64,000 nucleotides of DNA, taken from NCBI RefSeq assembly GCF_005222205.1, contig NZ_CP032346.1, forward strand, positions 434,001-498,000. The letters run 5' to 3'. This stretch comes from Azospirillum brasilense. GTDB taxonomy: Bacteria > Pseudomonadota > Alphaproteobacteria > Azospirillales > Azospirillaceae. A program made the translations under genes and the position numbers. The first letter of the stretch is position 1, and each line of letters starts with the position of its first letter. The notes below the pieces were generated by a model, which saw nothing but the letters and a program-made list of their open reading frames with translations, searched no databases and had not been told where the DNA came from. Positions 26,372 through 35,731 of the stretch are shown one piece after another.

Positions 26372-27528
26372 TCGACGCCGCCCGTTCCGATGGTCTCACC
26401 GCCAAGCCGCGGCGCCGCCTGCTGCTGCCCCTGCTGATCGCCGGCGCGCTGGCCGCGGGCGGCGTCGCCTGGAAGGCCACGAGCAGCCACGACGCGGTGG
26501 CCCCCGCCGCGGCCGGCCTGCCCCCGGCGGAACGGCCGGTGGAGCTGTCGCCCGTCGAGCTGACCCGGATGGCCCCGCGCCGGCTGACCGAGCTGGTGCG
26601 GCTCAGCGGCTCCGTGAAGCCGATGGAACAGTCCATGGTCAAGTCGGAGGTCGCCGCCCGGCTGGTCGAGGTGCCGCTGCGCGAAGGGCAGGCCGTCCGG
26701 AAGGGCGAGGTGCTGGCCCGCTTCGACACGGTGGAGCTTCAGGCCAAGCTGGACGAGAAGCTGAGCAATCTGGAGGGCGCCAAGGCGCAGCTCGTCCTGG
26801 CGGACAAGACCCGCGCCAAGAACCTGGCGCTGCGCCAGAAGGACATCGTCTCGGAAACCAACATGGACCAGGCGCAGAGCACATTCCGCTTCCAGCAGGC
26901 CACCGTCGCGGCGCTGGAGGCCCAGGTGGACCTTGCCCGCAAGGCGCTGCGCGACGCGGTGGTGGCGAGCCCGATCGACGGTACGCTGGCCGAGCGCGCG
27001 GTCAACCCCGGCGAGACTCTGGCGGTCAACGCCAAGATGTTCTCCGTCGTCGATCTCAGCCGCGTCGAGGTCGAGGCGGCGGTGCCCGCCGACGACGTCG
27101 CCCGGCTGAAGCCCGGCCAGACCGTGCGGCTGCGGGTTGAAGGTTTCGGCGACCGCGACTTCATCGGCCGGATCGCCCGCATCAACCCGATGGCCCGTGC
27201 CGGGACCCGCTCCATTCCCGTCTACATCGTGCTGGACAACGCCGATGGCGCGCTGCGCGGCGGCATGTTCGCCGCGGGCGATGCCGTCGTGGACGAGGTG
27301 GAGGGCGCCTTCGCCCTGCCCCCGGCGGCGGTCCGCCACGACCAGGACGGCGACTTCGTGCTGGTCGTCTCCGGGGGCCGGGTGGAGCGCCGCAAGGTCG
27401 AGGTGCTGGGTGCCTGGTCGCGCGGGGATCTCGTGCAGGTGCGCGGGCTGGCCGACGGCGATCTGGCGGTGACCGCCCCCCTGCCCGGCCTGACCGCCGG
27501 GCGGGCCGTCAAGGTCATGGGATCGTAA
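26368..27528 (+). CDS. RND efflux periplasmic adaptor subunit
   Basis: 386 residues from the ATG overlapping the TetR stop. One N-terminal hydrophobic segment (about 18-38) anchors the protein. The biotinyl-lipoyl-like and coiled-coil parts (about 75-215; SEVAARLVEVPLREGQAVRKGEVLARFD) and a beta-barrel domain follow, as in MFP/AcrA-type adaptors. It links the inner-membrane pump encoded 16 bases downstream to an outer-membrane channel. No TolC-type gene is in this operon. Confidence 0.9.
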   Translation: MIDAARSDGLTAKPRRRLLLPLLIAGALAAGGVAWKATSSHDAVAPAAAGLPPAERPVELSPVELTRMAPRRLTELVRLSGSVKPMEQSMVKSEVAARLVEVPLREGQAVRKGEVLARFDTVELQAKLDEKLSNLEGAKAQLVLADKTRAKNLALRQKDIVSETNMDQAQSTFRFQQATVAALEAQVDLARKALRDAVVASPIDGTLAERAVNPGETLAVNAKMFSVVDLSRVEVEAAVPADDVARLKPGQTVRLRVEGFGDRDFIGRIARINPMARAGTRSIPVYIVLDNADGALRGGMFAAGDAVVDEVEGAFALPPAAVRHDQDGDFVLVVSGGRVERRKVEVLGAWSRGDLVQVRGLADGDLAVTAPLPGLTAGRAVKVMGS

Positions 27529-27544
27529 GGGAACGCGCCGCGCC

Positions 27545-30500
27545 ATGCCGATCACCCGCATCAGCGTCGACAACCCCGTCTTCGCCACCATGATGATGGT
27601 GGCGCTGATGGTGCTGGGCCTGTTCTCCTACAACCGGCTCGGCGTCGACCAGTTTCCCGACGTGGACTTCCCGCTGGTCGTCGTCTCCACCGAGTACCCC
27701 GGAGCCAGCCCGGAATCGGTCGAGACCGACGTCACCCGCCCCATCGAGGACGCGGTCAACACCATCGCCGGCATCAAGACGCTGACCTCCCGCTCCTACG
27801 AGAGCCAGTCGGTGGTGATCGCCGAGTTCGACCTGAAGACCGCCTCGACCCAGGCGTTGCAGGACGTGCGCGAGAAGGTGTCGGCCCTGCGCCCCAAGTT
27901 CCGGGACGAGGTGAAGGACCCGCAGATCACCCGCTTCAACCCGGACGACCAGCCCATCCTTTCGCTCGCGGTGAAGTCGGACATCCGCAGCTTGCGCGAC
28001 CTGACCACCATGACCGACCAGATCGTCCTGAAGCGCCTGCAGAACGTGCGCGGCGTCGGACGGGCGACCATCGCCGGCGGGGTCAAGCGGCAGGTCCAGG
28101 TGCGGCTGCGCCCCGAACGGCTGGAGGCGCTGGGCGTCGGCGTCGATCAGGTTCTCCAGGCGATCCGCGACGAGAACCAGGACATTCCCGCCGGCACCGT
28201 CTCCGGCAACGGGGCGGAGCGCGTCGTCCAGGTCGATGGCCGCGTCATCAACCCGCGGGAGCTTCTCGACATCATCGTCGCGCGCCGCGGCGGCGAGCCG
28301 GTGCGCCTGCGCCAGGTCGCCGAGGTGCTGGACGGCCAGGAGGAGCAGGACTCCGTCGCCCTGTTCAACGGCCAGCCGGCGCTGGCCGTCGATGTGGTGA
28401 AGATCCAGGGTTCCAACACGGTGGAGGTGGCGCGCGGCCTCTACAAGGCGCTGGACGAGTTGCGCCGCGACGGCTCCCTGCCCTCCGACGTCGCCCTGGA
28501 GGTGGTGCGCGACACCTCGCGCGGGATCACCAACTCGCTGAGCAACGTGCAGCGCACGCTGGTCGAGGGCGGCGTGCTGACCATCGCCATCGTCATGGTC
28601 TTCCTGGGCTCCTGGCGCAGCACGGTGATCACGGCGCTGACCCTGCCGGTGGCGGTGATGGGCACCTTCGGCGTGCTGGCGGCCTTCGGTTTCACCCTGA
28701 ACACGATGACGCTGATGGCGCTGTCGCTGGCCATCGGCATCCTGATCGACGACGCCATCGTGGTGCGCGAGAACATCATGCGCCACCTCGGCAAGGGCCA
28801 GGGGCACCGGCAGGCGGCGCTGGACGGCACCAAGGAGATCGGTCTGGCGGTCCTGGCGACCACGCTGACCATCGTGGCGGTGTTCCTGCCCGTCGCCTTC
28901 ATGGGCGGCATCATCGGGCGCTTCTTCCTGCAGTTCGGCATCACCGTGTCGGCGGCGGTGCTGATCTCGCTGTTCGTGTCCTTCACGCTGGACCCCATGC
29001 TGTCCAGCCTGTGGTACGATCCGGCGGCCCACGGGCGGCACGGGCGCGGTGTCTTCGGGCGCTTCGCGGCGGGATTCCAGGGCGCCTTCGACGCGCTGGC
29101 GCGGGTCTATGGCCGGACGCTCCGCTGGGCGCTGCGCTGGCGCTGGCTGGTTTTGCTGATGGCGCTGGGGATCTTCGTCGGCAGCTTCTTCCTGGTGCCG
29201 CGCATCGGCGTCGAGTTCGTCCCCGCCGCCGACCTCGGGGAATCCATCGTCGATGTGGAGACGCCGGTCGGATCGTCGCTCGACTACACGGCGGCCAAGC
29301 TGCGGCAGGTGGAGGCGGCGATCCGCGAGTTTCCGGAGGTCGCCTACACCTACTCCACGGTGAACACGGGCGCGTCGGTCGGCAAGAACCGGGGCAGCGT
29401 CTATGTCCGGCTGAAACCGATCGACCAGCGCACGCTCACGCCCAACACGCTGGCCCCGCCGCTGCGCGAGCGGCTGTCGGCGATCCCCGGCGTCCAGATC
29501 GGCATCGGCATTCCCGGCGTCGGCGGCGTGCAGAAGCAGATCCAGGTGTCCGTCCAGGGCCGCGACATCGCGGAACTGGACCGCATCGGGAAGCAGGTGA
29601 CCGCCGCCATGGCCGGCATCCGCGGCTTCGTCGACGTGGACGTCAGCTTGAAGGCGGCCAAGCCGACCCTGTCGGTGCGGCTGGAGCGCGATCTGGCGAG
29701 CGACCTCGGCGTCGGAACGGCGCAGGTGGCGAACACGCTGCGCCCCCTCTTCGCCGGCGACAAGGTGTCCACCTGGAAGGCGCCGGACGGCGAGACCTAC
29801 GACGTGCTGGTGCGTCTGCCGGAAAGCGACCGGGTGGGCCGCGCCGACCTCGACCGCATCTACCTGACCGGCTCCAACGACGCCGAGGGGGCGCCGCGCA
29901 TGGTGCCGCTGTCGCAGGTCAGCCGGGTCGAGACGACGCTCGGCGCCTCGCAGATCAACCGCCGTGACCTGTCCCGCGAGGTGAACGTTCAGGCCAACGT
30001 CCAGGGCCGCCCGGCGGGCGACGCCGGCAAGGAGCTGCAGGCGGCCATCGCGGAGATCAAGCTGCCGCCCGGCTACCGCATCGTCTTCGGCGGTTCGACC
30101 AAGGACATCGCCGAGACGTCGGCCTACGCCACCCAGGCGCTGCTGCTGGCGGTGATCCTGATCTACCTGATCCTGGCCTCGCAGTTCGGCAGCTTCCTCC
30201 AGCCCATCGCCATCATGATGTCGCTGCCGCTGTCGCTGGTCGGGGTGTTCCTCGGACTTCTGGTCGCCGGCTCCACCCTGAACATCTTCAGCGCCATCGG
30301 CTTCATCATGCTGATGGGTCTGGTGACCAAGAATGCGATCCTGCTGGTCGACTTCGCCAACCAGGCCCGCGCCCGCGGGGTGGACCTGCGCGACGCGGTG
30401 GTGGAGGCCGGCATCATCCGCCTGCGCCCTATCGTCATGACCACCATGGCGATGATCTTCGGCATGATCCCGCTGGCGCTCGGCATCGGCGAGGGCGCGC

Positions 30501-30691
30501 AGCAGCGCGCACCCATGGCCCACGCGGTGATCGGCGGCCTCATCAGCTCCACCCTGCTCACCCTTCTGGTGGTGCCCGTGATCCTCACCTACCTCGACGC
30601 GCTGTCCCGGCGCTTCAAGCGCTGGTTCGCCCACAAGGACCCGGACGCCGTGGCGCACGGCACGGCAACACAGGGCACGGCGGCGGAATAA
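27545..30691 (+). CDS. RND efflux permease (HAE-1 type)
   Basis: 1048 residues, full RND length, with twelve membrane segments and two large periplasmic loops. It begins with the family-typical MPITRISVDNPVFATMMMVAL. Proton-relay residues are present: the Asp-Asp pair near 402-403 (GILIDDAIVVREN) and the Lys near 928 (LMGLVTKNAILLVDF). The pump should expel drugs, detergents or plant-derived aromatics, but substrate cannot be read from sequence. It is the last gene of the TetR-adaptor-permease operon. Confidence 0.93.
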   Translation: MPITRISVDNPVFATMMMVALMVLGLFSYNRLGVDQFPDVDFPLVVVSTEYPGASPESVETDVTRPIEDAVNTIAGIKTLTSRSYESQSVVIAEFDLKTASTQALQDVREKVSALRPKFRDEVKDPQITRFNPDDQPILSLAVKSDIRSLRDLTTMTDQIVLKRLQNVRGVGRATIAGGVKRQVQVRLRPERLEALGVGVDQVLQAIRDENQDIPAGTVSGNGAERVVQVDGRVINPRELLDIIVARRGGEPVRLRQVAEVLDGQEEQDSVALFNGQPALAVDVVKIQGSNTVEVARGLYKALDELRRDGSLPSDVALEVVRDTSRGITNSLSNVQRTLVEGGVLTIAIVMVFLGSWRSTVITALTLPVAVMGTFGVLAAFGFTLNTMTLMALSLAIGILIDDAIVVRENIMRHLGKGQGHRQAALDGTKEIGLAVLATTLTIVAVFLPVAFMGGIIGRFFLQFGITVSAAVLISLFVSFTLDPMLSSLWYDPAAHGRHGRGVFGRFAAGFQGAFDALARVYGRTLRWALRWRWLVLLMALGIFVGSFFLVPRIGVEFVPAADLGESIVDVETPVGSSLDYTAAKLRQVEAAIREFPEVAYTYSTVNTGASVGKNRGSVYVRLKPIDQRTLTPNTLAPPLRERLSAIPGVQIGIGIPGVGGVQKQIQVSVQGRDIAELDRIGKQVTAAMAGIRGFVDVDVSLKAAKPTLSVRLERDLASDLGVGTAQVANTLRPLFAGDKVSTWKAPDGETYDVLVRLPESDRVGRADLDRIYLTGSNDAEGAPRMVPLSQVSRVETTLGASQINRRDLSREVNVQANVQGRPAGDAGKELQAAIAEIKLPPGYRIVFGGSTKDIAETSAYATQALLLAVILIYLILASQFGSFLQPIAIMMSLPLSLVGVFLGLLVAGSTLNIFSAIGFIMLMGLVTKNAILLVDFANQARARGVDLRDAVVEAGIIRLRPIVMTTMAMIFGMIPLALGIGEGAQQRAPMAHAVIGGLISSTLLTLLVVPVILTYLDALSRRFKRWFAHKDPDAVAHGTATQGTAAE

Positions 30692-30692
30692 C

Positions 30693-31445
30693 TCAGCCCA
30701 GATGCTCCAGCATTAGGAACAGTCCGAGCGCCAGCAGACCGAGGAAAAAGCAGCGCCGGAACACCTCCGCCCGCACCCGCCGGCGGAGGCTCTGGCCGAG
30801 CGCCATCCCGGCAAGGGCCGGCAGCAGCGACGCCAGTGATCCCCAGGCCAGGGTGCCGTCGAACAGCCCGTGCTGCGCCAGACCGGCGGCCAGCGCCAGG
30901 GTCGACACCGTGAAGGACAGGCCGAGCGCCTGGATCAGCCGGTCGCGCTCCAGCTCCAGCGCCTGGAGGTAGGGCACGGCGGGGATGACGAAGACTCCGG
31001 TGGCCGCCGTCACCACCCCGGTCGCCACGCCGACCAGCGGCGACAGCCAGGATTCCGCCGTCGGCGGCACCCGCAACGGCAGCTTCACCAGCCCGGCCAC
31101 CGCGTAGAGCGCCAGCGCCCCGCCCAGCGCCGCCGCAGCCTGCCCCGAGGAGGCGCCGGCCAGCCGACCCGCCCCGGCCCAGGTCCCCAGCGTGATCCCC
31201 AGCATCATCGGCCAGAACCGCTCGATGGTGGCGCCGAGGCTGGGGCCGAAGGCCAGTTGCCAGAGATTCGTCACAAGCGAAGGCACGATGAGGATCACCG
31301 CCGCCTCGGCGGGCGGCATGACGAGGCCGAGCAGCCCCATGGCGACGGTCGGCAGGCCCAGGCCGATCATGCCCTTGACGAATCCAGCCAGCAGGAAGGT
31401 CAGGGCCATGGCGGCAACGATGAGGAGAGGGAGGTCGGTCATCAC
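30693..31445 (-). CDS. TauE/SafE family membrane permease
   Basis: 250 residues with about eight hydrophobic segments and two repeated halves typical of TauE/SafE (DUF81) proteins, which export sulfite, sulfoacetate or similar anions. The start MMTDLPLLIVAAMALTFLLAGFVKGMIGLGLPTVAMGLLG carries the family GxxxGxxG pattern. No sulfur-metabolism neighbour is present, so the substrate is open. Its stop lies 1 base from that of the RND permease (convergent). Confidence 0.85.
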   Translation of the reverse strand: MMTDLPLLIVAAMALTFLLAGFVKGMIGLGLPTVAMGLLGLVMPPAEAAVILIVPSLVTNLWQLAFGPSLGATIERFWPMMLGITLGTWAGAGRLAGASSGQAAAALGGALALYAVAGLVKLPLRVPPTAESWLSPLVGVATGVVTAATGVFVIPAVPYLQALELERDRLIQALGLSFTVSTLALAAGLAQHGLFDGTLAWGSLASLLPALAGMALGQSLRRRVRAEVFRRCFFLGLLALGLFLMLEHLG

Positions 31446-31462
31446 GGCAGTCTCTCGTCAAT

Positions 31463-31605
31463 TCCCCTCTCCCGCCTCGGGAGAGGGAAGAGGCCCGCGC
31501 GAAGCGTGGGAAGGGTGAGGGTGCCGCCGAGGATGAATTCCTTGATCCTTGCACGACCCTCACCCGCCCGCTTCGCGGGCCCCCTCTCCCGGGACGGGAG
31601 AGGGA
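31463..31605. repeat. REP-like imperfect inverted repeat
   Basis: Two arms of about 50-58 bases (31463-31521 and 31556-31605) are imperfect reverse complements. Each contains its own CCCTCTCCCG...CGGGAGAGGG hairpin and a GGTGAGGG end. The design matches paired palindromic intergenic repeats (REP/BIME-like) scattered in many proteobacterial genomes. It sits between divergent genes. Confidence 0.7.
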
Positions 31606-31707
31606 TCTGATGCCACTTGAGGCCAGGCCGTGGCTTCCGGCAATGTGGATGTCACACAGCCAGCCTTCGGTTCAGACGAAGGCTGCTGCTCCACCGGAGA
31701 ACCGCCC

Positions 31708-32598
31708 ATGCGCTTCGACCTGACCGACCTGCGGCTGTTCCTGAACGTGGCGGAGGCGGAGAGCATCACCCACGGGGCGGAGCGGACACACCTGGCCCTC
31801 GCCTCGGCGAGCGCGCGCATCCGCGGGATGGAGGAGACGCTCGGCGTGCCGCTGCTGGAGCGCGGACGGCGCGGCGTCAGCCCGACCCCGGCGGGTGAGG
31901 CGCTCGTCCACCACGCCCGTCTTCTCCTCCAGCAGGTCGAGCGGATGCGGGGGGAGCTGGGCGATTACGCGAAGGGGCTGAAGGGGCATGTCCGGCTGCT
32001 GTCCAACACCGCCGCCCTGGCCGAATTCCTGCCCGAGGCCCTGGCGCCCTTCCTCGCCGCCCACCCCAACATCGACATCGACCTGGAGGAGAGGCCCAGC
32101 CACGAGATCGTGCGGGCGGTGGCGGAAGGGCTGGCCGACGCCGGGGTGGTGTCCGATCACGCGGACCTGTCGGGGCTGGAGGTCTTTCCCTTCCGCACCG
32201 ACCGCATGGTGCTGGTCACGCCGCACGGCCACCCGCTGGCCAACCGCCGCAGCGTCGCCCTCCGCGAGGTTCTGGAGGAGGATTTCGTCGGGCTGGCGAC
32301 GCGCAACGCCCTTCAGCAGCACATCAACGAGCACGCCATCCGCGCCGGGCATCCGCTGAAGTTGCGCGTGCGCGTCCGCGGATTCGACGGGATCTGCCGG
32401 ATGGTCGAGCAGGGGGTGGGGCTCGGCATCGTCCCGGAGGCCTCAGCAAAGCGCTGCCGCCGCTTCACGAAGATCCGCACGGTGCCCCTCACCGACCCCT
32501 GGGCGGTGCGGTCCCTGGTCGTCTGCGTCCGCCGGCTGGACGCGCTGCCCGGTCACAGCCGCGAACTGGTGAAGCGGCTGGCCGGCGGCGCGAACTAG
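31708..32598 (+). CDS. LysR family transcriptional regulator
   Basis: 296 residues from the ATG at 31708, which has CCGGAG upstream. The N-terminal winged helix (about 1-60) reads MRFDLTDLRLFLNVAEAESITHGAERTHLALASASARI. The effector domain (about 88-290) is of the periplasmic-binding type. It is divergent from the TauE/SafE gene across the inverted repeat, the usual arrangement for a LysR regulator controlling its neighbour, so the permease is its likely target. The inducer is unknown. Confidence 0.9.
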   Translation: MRFDLTDLRLFLNVAEAESITHGAERTHLALASASARIRGMEETLGVPLLERGRRGVSPTPAGEALVHHARLLLQQVERMRGELGDYAKGLKGHVRLLSNTAALAEFLPEALAPFLAAHPNIDIDLEERPSHEIVRAVAEGLADAGVVSDHADLSGLEVFPFRTDRMVLVTPHGHPLANRRSVALREVLEEDFVGLATRNALQQHINEHAIRAGHPLKLRVRVRGFDGICRMVEQGVGLGIVPEASAKRCRRFTKIRTVPLTDPWAVRSLVVCVRRLDALPGHSRELVKRLAGGAN

Positions 32599-32608
32599 CC
32601 TTCGCCCC

Positions 32609-35600
32609 TCACTCCGCGCCCGGCACCGGGTGCGGCGCCTCCGGGGTGACGCCGGACCGGCGTTTCCACAGGCGGGAGACGGCGTTGCCGGCGTCCTCCA
32701 TGTAGAGGAACAGCACCGGCGTGATGTAGAGCGTCAGGATCTGCGACACGCACAGGCCGCCGACCACCGCGAGGCCGAGCGGCTGGCGAAGCTCCGCGGC
32801 GGCGCCGTGGGCGACGGCGATGGGCAGGGTGCCCATGATCGCCGCCATCGTCGTCATCATGATCGGGCGGAAGCGCAGCAGGCAGGCCTGCTCGATCGCC
32901 TCGCGCGCGGTCATGCCCTGGTTGCGCTGCGCGTCGATGGCGAAGTCGATCATCATGATCGCGTTCTTCTTCACGATGCCGATCAGCATCAGGATGCCGA
33001 TGATCGCGATGACGCTCAGCTCCTGCCCGAACACCATCAGCGTCGCCAGCGCCCCGATGGCCGCGGACGGCAGGCCGGACAGAATGGTCAGCGGGTGGAT
33101 GAAGCTCTCGTACAGCACGCCGAGCACGATGTAGATCACCAGCACCGCGGCGAGCAGCAGCAGCCCCTGGCTCTTCTGCGCGTCCTCGAACACCTGGGCG
33201 GTGCCGGCGAAGCCGGTGGTGATGCCCGGCGGCAGGGCCATCTCCATCTCCGCCTGCCGGACGGCGTTCACCGCCTCGCCCAGCGAATGGCCGGGCGCCA
33301 CGTTGAAGGACAGGGTGACGGCGGGCAACTGGCCCTGGTGATTGACCGTCAGCGGACCGGCGGTGCGCTGCACGCTGGCGAAGGCGTCCAGCGGCACCAG
33401 CTTGCCGGAGCCGGAGCGCACATAGATTCGCGACAGCGCGTTGTCGTCCTGCTGGTACTTCGGCGCCAGCTCGATCAGCACCTGATAGTCGTTGGTCGGC
33501 GTGTAGATCGTCGAAACCTGCCGCTGGCCGAAAGCGCTGTAGAGGGTGGAGCGCACCTGATCGACCCCGATCCCCAGCGTCGCCGCCTTTTCGCGATCCA
33601 CATGCACATAGGCCTGGGGGCTGTTGAGCTGGAGGTCGCTGGTCACGTCCTGCAGGATCGGGATGTCGTGCATCGCCCGTTCCAGCCTTGCGGACCAGGC
33701 GTACAGCTCTTCCGTGTTCAGGCCCTGGATCGTGTACTGAAACTCGTTCTTGGAGGAACGGCCACCGATGCGGAGATTCTGCACCGGCTGCATGTAGACC
33801 GCCATGTCGGGGATGCCGGCGAGCTGGCGGCGGAGCTGCTGGATCACCTCGCCGGCCGGCGGACGTTCGGCGCGCGGCTTCAGCACGACGAACATGCGGC
33901 CGGTGTTGACCGAGTTGCCGCCGATGGCGACCGACGAGGTCATGTCCGCCACCGCCGGGTGGGCCTTGATGATCCGCGCCACCTCCTGCTGCCGCTCGGC
34001 CATGGCCGGGAAGGAGATGTCGGGCGCGGCCTCCGTCGAGACGGTGATCTGGCCGATGTCCTCGGTCGGGAAGAAGCCCTTGGGAATCGCCTGGAACAGC
34101 AGGGCGGAGCCGACCACCGTCGCGATCATCACCAGCCCCATCACCGGGCGGTGCCTCAGCGCCAGCCGCAGGGTCACGGCGTAGCCGCGGTGCAGCGCGC
34201 TGAACCCGCCTTCCAGGACGCGGCCGAACCAGCCCTCCTTGGCGCCATGCGGTTCGTGGGTCAGCATGCGGGCGCACATCATCGGCGTCAGCGTCAGCGC
34301 CACGAAGGCCGAGGCGCTGATCGCCATGGTCACCACCAGCGCGAACTCGTGGAAGACGCGCCCGACCACCCCGCCCATCAGCAGGATCGGGATGAAGACG
34401 GCCACCAGCGACACGGTGATGGAGATGATGGTGAAGCCGATCTCCCGCGAGCCCTTGAGCGCCGCCTCGAAGGGCGGCATCCCCTCTTCGACGTAGCGGA
34501 CGATGTTCTCCATCATCACGATGGCGTCGTCGACGACGAGGCCGACCGCCAGCGTCAGCGCCATCAGCGAGATGTTGTCGATGGAGAAGCCCATCAAATG
34601 CATCCCGCCCGCCGTCGCGATCAGCGAGATCGGAACGGTCAGCGCCGGAATCATCGTCGCCGTCAGGCGGCGCAGGAACAGGAAGATGACCAGCACGACG
34701 AGCGCGATGGTCAGGCCCAGCGTGAACTGCACGTCCTCCACCGCCTCGCGGATCGAGGTGGAGCGGTCGTTCACCACCTCGACCTTGGCGCTGGGCGGAA
34801 GCTGCGCGCGGAAGGTGGGCAGCAGGTTGCGCACCCGGTCGACCACGTCCACCGTGTTGGCGTCGGGCTGGCGCTGCACCGCCATGACGATGGCGCGGGT
34901 GCCGTTGTGCCAGCTCGCCGTTCGGGCGTTCTCGACGCTGTCCAGCACGGTCGCCACGTCGCCCAGACGGACCGGGGCGCCGTTGCGGTAGGCGACGATC
35001 AGGCCGCGGAAGGCTTCGGCGTCAGGAAGCTGCGGGTTGGCGGCAAGCACGAGCTGCTGCTTGGCGCCGGACAGCGTGCCGACCGGGGTGTTGGCGTTGG
35101 CGGCGGCCAGCGATTTCTGAAGCTCGTCGATGCCGATGCCGCGCACGGCCAGCGCGTTGGGGTCGACCTGGACGCGCACGGCGTATTTCTGCGCGCCGTA
35201 GATCTGCACCTGGGCGACGCCCGGCAGGGTGGCGACCTTGGGCTGGACCGCGGTCTCGGCGAAGTCGTTCAGCGACGACAGGGTCAGCGTCGGCGACGAC
35301 AGCGCCAGCATCAGCACCGGCTGGTCGGCCGGGTTCACCTTTCGGTAGCTGGGCGCGGTGGTCATCTCCGCCGGCAGACGGCGCTGGGTGCGGGCGATGG
35401 CCGCCTGCACGTCCTGGGCGGCGGCGTCGATGTCGCGCTCCAGGACGAACTGGATGGTGATCGAGGTGTTGCCGAGGCTCGACGTCGAGGTGATCGTGTC
35501 GATGCCGGCGATGGTCGAGAACTCGCGCTCCAGCGGGCTGGCGACCGAGGCCGCCATGGTTTCCGGGCTGGCCCCGGGCAGCGTGGCGGAGACGTTGATG

Positions 35601-35731
35601 ACCGGGAAATCCACCCGCGGCAGCGCCGCGACGGGCAGTTGCCGGTAGGCGGCGAGGCCTCCCAGAACCAGCGCCGCCGTCAGCAGGATGGTCATCACCG
35701 GACGGCGGATGCACAGCTCCGAGAGGGTCAT
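32609..35731 (-). CDS. RND efflux permease (MdtB/MdtC-like)
   Basis: 1040 residues beginning MTLSELCIRRPVMTILLTAALVLGG, the start typical of MdtB/MdtC/MuxB-type pumps. The Asp-Asp pair near 400 (GLVVDDAIVMMEN) and Lys near 920 (IGIVKKNAIMMIDFA) are present, so proton coupling is intact. The C-terminus VSQILTLYITPVLFLYME is also MdtBC-like. MdtBC systems use two different permeases; only one is here, so this may be a homotrimer. Its ATG overlaps the adaptor stop by four bases. Confidence 0.92.
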   Translation of the reverse strand: MTLSELCIRRPVMTILLTAALVLGGLAAYRQLPVAALPRVDFPVINVSATLPGASPETMAASVASPLEREFSTIAGIDTITSTSSLGNTSITIQFVLERDIDAAAQDVQAAIARTQRRLPAEMTTAPSYRKVNPADQPVLMLALSSPTLTLSSLNDFAETAVQPKVATLPGVAQVQIYGAQKYAVRVQVDPNALAVRGIGIDELQKSLAAANANTPVGTLSGAKQQLVLAANPQLPDAEAFRGLIVAYRNGAPVRLGDVATVLDSVENARTASWHNGTRAIVMAVQRQPDANTVDVVDRVRNLLPTFRAQLPPSAKVEVVNDRSTSIREAVEDVQFTLGLTIALVVLVIFLFLRRLTATMIPALTVPISLIATAGGMHLMGFSIDNISLMALTLAVGLVVDDAIVMMENIVRYVEEGMPPFEAALKGSREIGFTIISITVSLVAVFIPILLMGGVVGRVFHEFALVVTMAISASAFVALTLTPMMCARMLTHEPHGAKEGWFGRVLEGGFSALHRGYAVTLRLALRHRPVMGLVMIATVVGSALLFQAIPKGFFPTEDIGQITVSTEAAPDISFPAMAERQQEVARIIKAHPAVADMTSSVAIGGNSVNTGRMFVVLKPRAERPPAGEVIQQLRRQLAGIPDMAVYMQPVQNLRIGGRSSKNEFQYTIQGLNTEELYAWSARLERAMHDIPILQDVTSDLQLNSPQAYVHVDREKAATLGIGVDQVRSTLYSAFGQRQVSTIYTPTNDYQVLIELAPKYQQDDNALSRIYVRSGSGKLVPLDAFASVQRTAGPLTVNHQGQLPAVTLSFNVAPGHSLGEAVNAVRQAEMEMALPPGITTGFAGTAQVFEDAQKSQGLLLLAAVLVIYIVLGVLYESFIHPLTILSGLPSAAIGALATLMVFGQELSVIAIIGILMLIGIVKKNAIMMIDFAIDAQRNQGMTAREAIEQACLLRFRPIMMTTMAAIMGTLPIAVAHGAAAELRQPLGLAVVGGLCVSQILTLYITPVLFLYMEDAGNAVSRLWKRRSGVTPEAPHPVPGAE

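Noticed and set aside
27515..30658. Very long open frame antisense to the RND permease (over 1000 codons), and similar ones at 32630-35815
   Set aside because: Translations are His/Arg/Gln/Asp-rich low-complexity without any domain. They are the usual antisense shadow of a high-GC gene on the complementary third-position phase, and the sense strands encode complete RND permeases.
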